Below are positions 59,074 through 64,000 of a stretch of DNA of 64,000 nt, piece after piece. The DNA comes from Leptospira fainei serovar Hurstbridge str. BUT 6 (GTDB lineage Bacteria; Spirochaetota; Leptospiria; Leptospirales; Leptospiraceae). The stretch covers positions 1,624,001-1,688,000 of the forward strand of contig NZ_AKWZ02000010.1 in the NCBI RefSeq assembly GCF_000306235.2, read 5' to 3'. Under the pieces are notes generated by a model. The model saw nothing but the letters and a program-made list of their open reading frames with translations, searched no databases and was not told where the DNA came from. The position numbers and the translations under genes are program-made. Numbering within the stretch: the stretch's first letter is position 1; each line of letters starts with the position of its first letter.

Positions 59074-60511
59074 TCATGCCTCCCATTCCACCCATTCCGC
59101 CTAACGCATCCGCGCCACCCGGTTGGAAGATCGTGGTGTAGGTGGGGTTACCGTTTACTAAAACGGTCGTTAAGGGGTTGTAACTCATTCCATCAATAAT
59201 CGTTACGGTTCCGTCGCTGAAATTCGGAACAAAAAGATTCTTTACTGAGCCTCCCATCGCGTTTATCGAAAACGTTCTGTATGGTTGATCGGAAAGTCCG
59301 ACTGTCGCGGTCCGAACTAGGTTCGGATTTAGAAGATACGAGCTTTCGAAAATATAGAATGCATTCGAGTTGATCGAAGCAATTTGGGTGGATGTCCCCG
59401 AAACTGCAGAGGCTACAAAGAGTCTTTTTCCATCGGGCGATTGCTGAAAATCCGAGAAGCCCGCTTTGGGGACTCGAATAAAACCGAATGTTGCACCGGT
59501 GGGGTCCGCTAAATCAAGAACTCTTAATATTCCGTAGGCTAAAGATCCGGAGGTCGTTATGTCGGTGCCGGACAGTATCAAGTATCGACCCGTCACATCC
59601 GTTTTCATTACGGTATATCCGGAGCCCACAGTAAGCGAAGATCCCAGTAAGGCCCCGGTTCCGGCGTTTCCGTTAGGGTCGATCACGGAGATTGTGCCTG
59701 CACCGGTGTTGTATACATAAAACAAATTCATAAATGACGAATATGCAATATTTAACGGGGAAGTTCCGACTGTGATTGTCCTTAAGATAGCTCCGTTTGT
59801 ATCCGGAGGGTTTATTCCAGGTGATCCTAAGAATGTGGGTGAGTTTGAATCGTCGTCTATGACCGATACCGTATTGTCCGATTGATTGGTGACAAGCGCC
59901 AGGAAAGGTGAAACTGTTTGGAAGGCTACTTTGTGCGCCCCTTTTCCTAGGCAAATAGAAGCGTGAATATATGCGATGATGACAGGATCCGGATCGTCGT
60001 GCACGACTGAAATCGACGATACGTTCGGATTCGCTTCCGAGGAGCATAATATCGAATCGATTCCGGATGCGTTTCCGTTATTCATCGTCCAATGATGATC
60101 GGTATTATTCGGATCTACGACGACTTCGACCGGATTCATTCCCACAGGAATCGTTTTTAGGATCGTCTGTTCGACTGCTACTTGAATAATCTGTACTATA
60201 TTCGAATTTGATAAAGTAGAAAGAACATGTCCTGTCCCTATTCCGGAAGCTACTAATCCTGCCGGTCGGACGGAGGACGAGACTTCCTGTAAAGGCAGAA
60301 ATCCTCCTCCTATCTGAGCCTGTATCGGATTAATACCGAAGGAAGAACTACTTGAATTGGAGATATAAACGTATGCCTGTGTTTGAGCGGCTGCTAATAA
60401 ATCGAGAAGAGTAGCGGATTTATTATATTCCCCCGCTTTCGTCACAGTGCATCCTACGCTAAAAGCATAGAATGCAAGCAGCGAAGCGCTAATTTTTGCA
60501 TAGAGTGACAT
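59063..60511 (-). CDS. YncE-like beta-propeller lipoprotein with Met-rich tail
   Basis: 482 residues with lipobox-like AFSVGC (Cys21). Repeats of the propeller type recur: NTVSVIDDDSNSP, GTISVIDPNGNAG, GILRVLDLADPTG, GTVTIIDGMSY, in the style of YncE/YVTN proteins. Residues 470-482 form the tail GGMGGMGGMSGM, an unusual Met-Gly array that could bind Cu(I). First gene of the cluster. Met-rich tails like this are known in copper proteins; the metal link here is inference. Confidence 0.85.
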   Translation of the reverse strand: MSLYAKISASLLAFYAFSVGCTVTKAGEYNKSATLLDLLAAAQTQAYVYISNSSSSSFGINPIQAQIGGGFLPLQEVSSSVRPAGLVASGIGTGHVLSTLSNSNIVQIIQVAVEQTILKTIPVGMNPVEVVVDPNNTDHHWTMNNGNASGIDSILCSSEANPNVSSISVVHDDPDPVIIAYIHASICLGKGAHKVAFQTVSPFLALVTNQSDNTVSVIDDDSNSPTFLGSPGINPPDTNGAILRTITVGTSPLNIAYSSFMNLFYVYNTGAGTISVIDPNGNAGTGALLGSSLTVGSGYTVMKTDVTGRYLILSGTDITTSGSLAYGILRVLDLADPTGATFGFIRVPKAGFSDFQQSPDGKRLFVASAVSGTSTQIASINSNAFYIFESSYLLNPNLVRTATVGLSDQPYRTFSINAMGGSVKNLFVPNFSDGTVTIIDGMSYNPLTTVLVNGNPTYTTIFQPGGADALGGMGGMGGMSGM

Positions 60512-60734
60512 GATCGTATGCCCACCTTATCGTATTGATTCAGACGATCTCCGTTAGAATAAGATAATGGATGGCGGGATTTTAAGCGGAGAAACGACCT
60601 GACGCGTTCTTCTTGACATTCGCAGCGGAACTTTCAAAGGTCCATGCGTTTGAAATTAAAAAGAAATATCCGAGAGATAGTTCCGAGGTTCGCGGAATAC
60701 GGAGAATTCCGTTACCCCAACTCATGCTCATCCA

Positions 60735-61178
60735 TTAAGATTGATGGTGAGGCGGACGAAATGGATTCCCTTGGTAACCGGATAGTAAAGGAATGTCGGA
60801 AGCGATTATGGTTGCCGAATCGATCCTATTTGGAACTAAATTTATATCCGATCTTTCGTTTAAAAATTGAAAAGAAAAACCGGGATTTTCGTAGCTCTTC
60901 TCGTGTTTTTTACAGGCACACTCGTGCTCGGATTGTTTATCTTTTACGGAATGACAATCGGGAAGCGTCCGAGATTGCTCGACCGAAAGAGTTGACGAGG
61001 ATGAATCCGTCTTTGAAACGAAGTAGTCGTCCTCAGGGTCGGAGTTGTGAGTCTCCGCTTTCGAGGCATGATTACAAGTACAAATCAAGCTTACAAACGC
61101 ATACTGTTTGAACGCAGCTTCGGCGGATTGAATGCCGAAGGTCAGCAGAATCACTAGTAGTAAACCCTTGTTTAACAT
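60735..61178 (-). CDS. Exported Cys/His-rich small protein
   Basis: 147 residues from the ATG at 61178, which starts a signal peptide (LLLVILLTFGIQSAEAA); the open frame extends 32 codons upstream without a signal. The mature part has CTCNHASK, LPDCHSVK and HECACKKHEK, a metal-binding-looking pattern I have seen in small exported proteins next to metal-efflux genes. It lies 223 bp upstream of the propeller operon in the same direction. Function inferred only from composition and context. Confidence 0.7.
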   Translation of the reverse strand: MLNKGLLLVILLTFGIQSAEAAFKQYAFVSLICTCNHASKAETHNSDPEDDYFVSKTDSSSSTLSVEQSRTLPDCHSVKDKQSEHECACKKHEKSYENPGFSFQFLNERSDINLVPNRIDSATIIASDIPLLSGYQGNPFRPPHHQS

Positions 61179-61429
61179 TGCGATAGAGACTCTTTGTCGA
61201 GAGTCGAATTCCGAATACCTACAGTCAACGAGAATCCGATGTCTCCTTCGAAAATCCGAATAGACATTTCTCAATCTAAAAATTTTAGGGCCTGCTTTCG
61301 AATCTGATTTCTTATGCCATTGTTAAACGAAATATTTACTTTTCGAGATCAAAAAACGGCCAATATTACCAATGAGAATTAACTTTTTTACTTTTAAAAA
61401 ATAAGGGGCATGCTTCCTTACGCTTCGCT

Positions 61430-63505
61430 ATGAGTATTCGTGCTAGAGTTTCCATATATGTCTCCTTGGTCCTGGTTGCCGGATTTTCACTTCTAACCGT
61501 GATCAATTCCATTTCCTCATATAGAAATCTTCGAAGTGAAGTCGAACGCAATTCGGAAGTGACTGCGGAGCGTTGGGCTTTGGAAGTGAAAGACATGTTA
61601 GATGTGGGCTTAGGAATGATTCGGGGCTTTCGTTGGCCTCTGATTTATGCTACTCCGGAGCGAAGCCAAGTTATTAATGCGATACGGGGTATGCTCGGAC
61701 GAAATAAAAATTGGTTTGGGATGTGGCTGATTTACGAGCCGAATGCTTTCGACGGGAGAGACGCGCAATTTCGAAATACTCTTGGTCACGATGCGACCGG
61801 ACGATTTGTGCCGTATATCGGCCGATCGAAAGGTGCGGATGTTCTGGATTTAGAACCTAGTGTGAACTACGACACAAACGATGAGAAAGCAGAATATTAT
61901 AATATTCCAAAAAGAACTAACGAAATGGCGGTCATCGATCCATATGTTTACCCGGTAGCGGGAAAGGATGTCTGGATGATTTCGCTTGTTGCGCCGATTA
62001 GCCTAGATGAGAATTTTTACGGCGTAGCGGGCATCGATATCGCATTGGACCAGCTCCAAGCATTTTTTAAGGATATAAAGCCGTTCCGCGGTCAAGGTTA
62101 TATTTCTTTAATTTCACCGAAAGGACTATATGCGGCTCATAGTTTGCATTCCGAGCTTTTAGGTAAGATTCTTCCCGATTCGGAAGAATTGGATTTAGTC
62201 CTTCGGACCAAGGAGCAGGCTAAGAAATTCTCTTTCGAATCGGCGGATCATTTACATTACTATCTTCCCTTCCGGCTAGGCAGGGACGCTAAACATTGGG
62301 TCGTAAAGATCAGTATTCCGAAATCGATTTTTTGGGAAGATTTAAGCAAAGTAATTTTAGAAAGCATTGTGAGCTCGGTATTGATCCTGATCACCGTGCT
62401 GATAGTTTTAAATGTGATTTTTAAGAGGTTGATCACGTCGGGCCTTTTACAAGCGATCGGGTTTTCGCAGGAGATTGCAAAGGGAAATCTAACGGTGCAT
62501 TCCGATTACGATAGGGATGATGAAATCGGAAAAGTTTTAGGCGCAATGGCTCAGATGAGAGACGGACTACGCAAAATCGTCGGCGAAATCAGTTCGACGG
62601 CAGGAAAGATTTCGAAGACCTCGGACGAAATGAATTTTTCTTCGAGTCATTTTTCGGATGTTGCGCAAACCCAAGCATCCGCAGCGGAACAATCATCTGC
62701 GGCTGTCGAGGAGCTTGCCTCATCCGCTGAGAACGTGGGTAAATCCATGGAAAGAGCCGTCTCCAATATGAAGGAGATCGACGGTAACGTGATTCTGTTA
62801 CGCGAACAAATTGCAAGTATCAATCGGGAGATGCAAGGATTGGCCAGTCTTGCGACCGAATCGAAGGACGAAGCTTCGAGCGGCGAAAATGCCATGAGTT
62901 CCTCCACCAGGGCGATGGCAGGTATTCGGGATTCGGCTTCCCGCATTACGGAAATCTTATCGATTATAACCGACATTTCGGAAAAAACGAACCTTTTGGC
63001 ATTGAACGCTGCGATTGAAGCGGCTCGTGCCGGGGATGCAGGTAAAGGTTTTGCAGTCGTGGCGGAGGAGATCGGAAAGCTTGCGGCTCAGACTTCAGTA
63101 TCGGTGCAAGAAATAGGTAATTTAGTGAATTCTACGAATGAAGCGGTCGCGAATGGAAACGCTAAGGTGGGGGAAGCCTCGGAGGTCTTAAAGCGTTTGA
63201 AAGTGCGGGTCGAAGAGTTCGATAGGACGGCTAAGAGTGTTCTTGTCTCGGTGAAAACTCAGGAGAGTAATACCGTCGAAATCAGACAGAGCGCATCCAG
63301 CTTAATGAATTTTAGCATACAAATCGAAGAAGCGGTGCTCGAACAAAAAAGAGCTACCGATGAGATCACTAAAACGATTCTGAGCATTTCGGAAGGCACG
63401 CAGGAAATCGCGGCCGGCGCCGATCAAGTGACGGGATACTCCGGAGAAATGCGGGGACAAGCGTCTCACCTCAGTTCATTAGTCGGTCGGTTTCAGACGG
63501 AATAG
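61430..63505 (+). CDS. Methyl-accepting chemotaxis protein with dCache sensor
   Basis: 691 residues. TM1 is about 8-28, a periplasmic dCache domain spans about 30-295 ([41 protein letters not shown]), TM2 is about 302-328, then HAMP and a long signalling coiled coil with the conserved tip [19 protein letters not shown]. The protein senses a periplasmic ligand and steers CheA; the ligand is not readable. It ends GRFQTE with no CheR/CheB tether pentapeptide. Confidence 0.95.
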   Translation: MSIRARVSIYVSLVLVAGFSLLTVINSISSYRNLRSEVERNSEVTAERWALEVKDMLDVGLGMIRGFRWPLIYATPERSQVINAIRGMLGRNKNWFGMWLIYEPNAFDGRDAQFRNTLGHDATGRFVPYIGRSKGADVLDLEPSVNYDTNDEKAEYYNIPKRTNEMAVIDPYVYPVAGKDVWMISLVAPISLDENFYGVAGIDIALDQLQAFFKDIKPFRGQGYISLISPKGLYAAHSLHSELLGKILPDSEELDLVLRTKEQAKKFSFESADHLHYYLPFRLGRDAKHWVVKISIPKSIFWEDLSKVILESIVSSVLILITVLIVLNVIFKRLITSGLLQAIGFSQEIAKGNLTVHSDYDRDDEIGKVLGAMAQMRDGLRKIVGEISSTAGKISKTSDEMNFSSSHFSDVAQTQASAAEQSSAAVEELASSAENVGKSMERAVSNMKEIDGNVILLREQIASINREMQGLASLATESKDEASSGENAMSSSTRAMAGIRDSASRITEILSIITDISEKTNLLALNAAIEAARAGDAGKGFAVVAEEIGKLAAQTSVSVQEIGNLVNSTNEAVANGNAKVGEASEVLKRLKVRVEEFDRTAKSVLVSVKTQESNTVEIRQSASSLMNFSIQIEEAVLEQKRATDEITKTILSISEGTQEIAAGADQVTGYSGEMRGQASHLSSLVGRFQTE

Positions 63506-63522
63506 ATCAAAAATCGAACCAG

Positions 63523-63573
63523 TGTAGAAGAGTTTAAATTCTTCGAATTAAGAATAATTTAAACTCTTCTACA
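63523..63573. terminator. Bidirectional terminator hairpin
   Basis: A perfect 18-bp inverted repeat (arms 63523-63540 and 63556-63573, starting TGTAGAAGAG) with a 15-nt loop lies between the convergent chemoreceptor and AhpD-like genes, with T/A-rich flanks on both sides. Confidence 0.8.
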
Positions 63574-63579
63574 TATTTA

Positions 63580-64000
63580 TTATAGGGGCGCTTGCTTTCC
63601 GGTGGTTATTGCGATTCGATTCCAGGAATTAATCGTATTTATCAACATGACCAAGGCCACGAATTCTTTTTCATCGAAATGGGTTCTCGCATTCGCGTAG
63701 ACGTGCTCCGGCAATCCCTCCTGCGAAATTTTAGTTACGTATTCCGTTACTTCTAAGGCGGCTCTCTCTTTTTCGGTATAGTAAGGCGACTCTTTCCATG
63801 CGTTGAGTAAATAAATTCTTTTTTCCTCCTCGCCGGCAGCTCGGGCATCCTTTGCATGCATGTGAATACAAAATGCGCAACCGTTTATCTGCGAAGCCCG
63901 GATTTTGATAAGTTCGCGGAGTTTAGAGTCGATTCCTCCCGATTTAGTGAATTCTTCCAAATCCAACATTGCTCGCAATGCTGCAGGATATGCTTTTGCA
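63580..64000 (-). CDS. AhpD-like carboxymuconolactone decarboxylase family protein, partial
   Basis: At least 139 residues; the frame stays open to the end of the window (AKAYPAALRAMLDLEEF), so the 5' end lies outside and the internal TTG at 63978 is not the start. The peroxidatic motif region SQINGCAFCIHMHAKDAR has the CxxC...H of AhpD-like alkylhydroperoxidases. It probably reduces peroxides or acts as a related disulfide oxidoreductase. Convergent with the chemoreceptor gene. Confidence 0.9.
   Translation of the reverse strand, partial: AKAYPAALRAMLDLEEFTKSGGIDSKLRELIKIRASQINGCAFCIHMHAKDARAAGEEEKRIYLLNAWKESPYYTEKERAALEVTEYVTKISQEGLPEHVYANARTHFDEKEFVALVMLINTINSWNRIAITTGKQAPL

Overview
The window looks like a chromosomal segment of a Leptospira-like spirochaete. 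The evidence is the gene repertoire: two SpoIIE-type phosphatases and a third sensor on the 7TMR-DISM architecture, a FlaA-like filament protein, many lipoproteins with loose spirochaetal lipoboxes, a split transketolase, and several genes I recognise only as Leptospira-type hypotheticals. By eye the base composition is moderate (mid-40s % GC), higher than I recall for L. interrogans, so I lean towards the intermediate/low-virulence Leptospira group. That assignment is an inference.

Layout. 1-4.4 kb: 3' part of a class A penicillin-binding protein, a secreted hypothetical and a lipoprotein alkylsulfatase-like metallo-beta-lactamase (MBL) protein. 4.4-5.1 kb: tRNA-Tyr and tRNA-Thr on the minus strand, followed by a 161-bp tandem array that repeats the 3' end of tRNA-Tyr. 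5.2-12.6 kb: a small membrane protein, transketolase N-terminal subunit, SirB1-like protein, polyprenyl synthase, small hypotheticals, a membrane protein with a TerB-like tail, and a second MBL hydrolase. 12.6-18.5 kb: YprB-like nuclease, a lipase-chaperone-like protein coupled to lnt, a PdxB-like dehydrogenase and a FlaA-like protein. 18.6-27.1 kb: small hypotheticals, then DNA/RNA maintenance genes (comF, dinB, recQ, mnmC, dusA). 27.2-34.8 kb: signalling (SpoIIE phosphatase, degenerate histidine kinase), an MBL hydrolase, a cytochrome c peroxidase under a PerR-like box and a citrate synthase-like protein with altered catalytic residues. 34.9-43.0 kb: AraC regulator, M24 peptidase-like protein, a three-gene operon (diiron hydrolase, SDR, alpha/beta hydrolase), stand-alone RlmK, a porin-like protein and a prenyl-synthase-fold protein. 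43.4-52.9 kb: SDR/MarR pair with twin palindromic operators, a second SpoIIE phosphatase, a SUMF1 protein, a lipoprotein, tandem DUF2147 genes, an M14 carboxypeptidase and a DMT transporter. 52.9-55.3 kb: an ECF sigma-FecR-membrane protein operon. 55.5-61.2 kb: an envelope gene cluster (DUF5777 barrel, YceI, monohaem cytochrome, His/Met-rich outer-membrane protein, YncE-like propeller with a Met-rich tail, Cys/His-rich exported protein). 61.4-64 kb: a chemoreceptor and an AhpD-like protein running off the end.

Most of the window is ordinary core genome with no transposase, prophage or CRISPR. The most unusual items are the tRNA-Tyr repeat array, which resembles the one described downstream of E. 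coli tyrT; the 55.5-61.2 kb envelope cluster, possibly a metal/redox system; the citrate synthase-like protein with two of three catalytic residues replaced; the kinase-dead-looking 7TMR-DISM protein; and clear operator palindromes for MarR- and PerR-type regulators.
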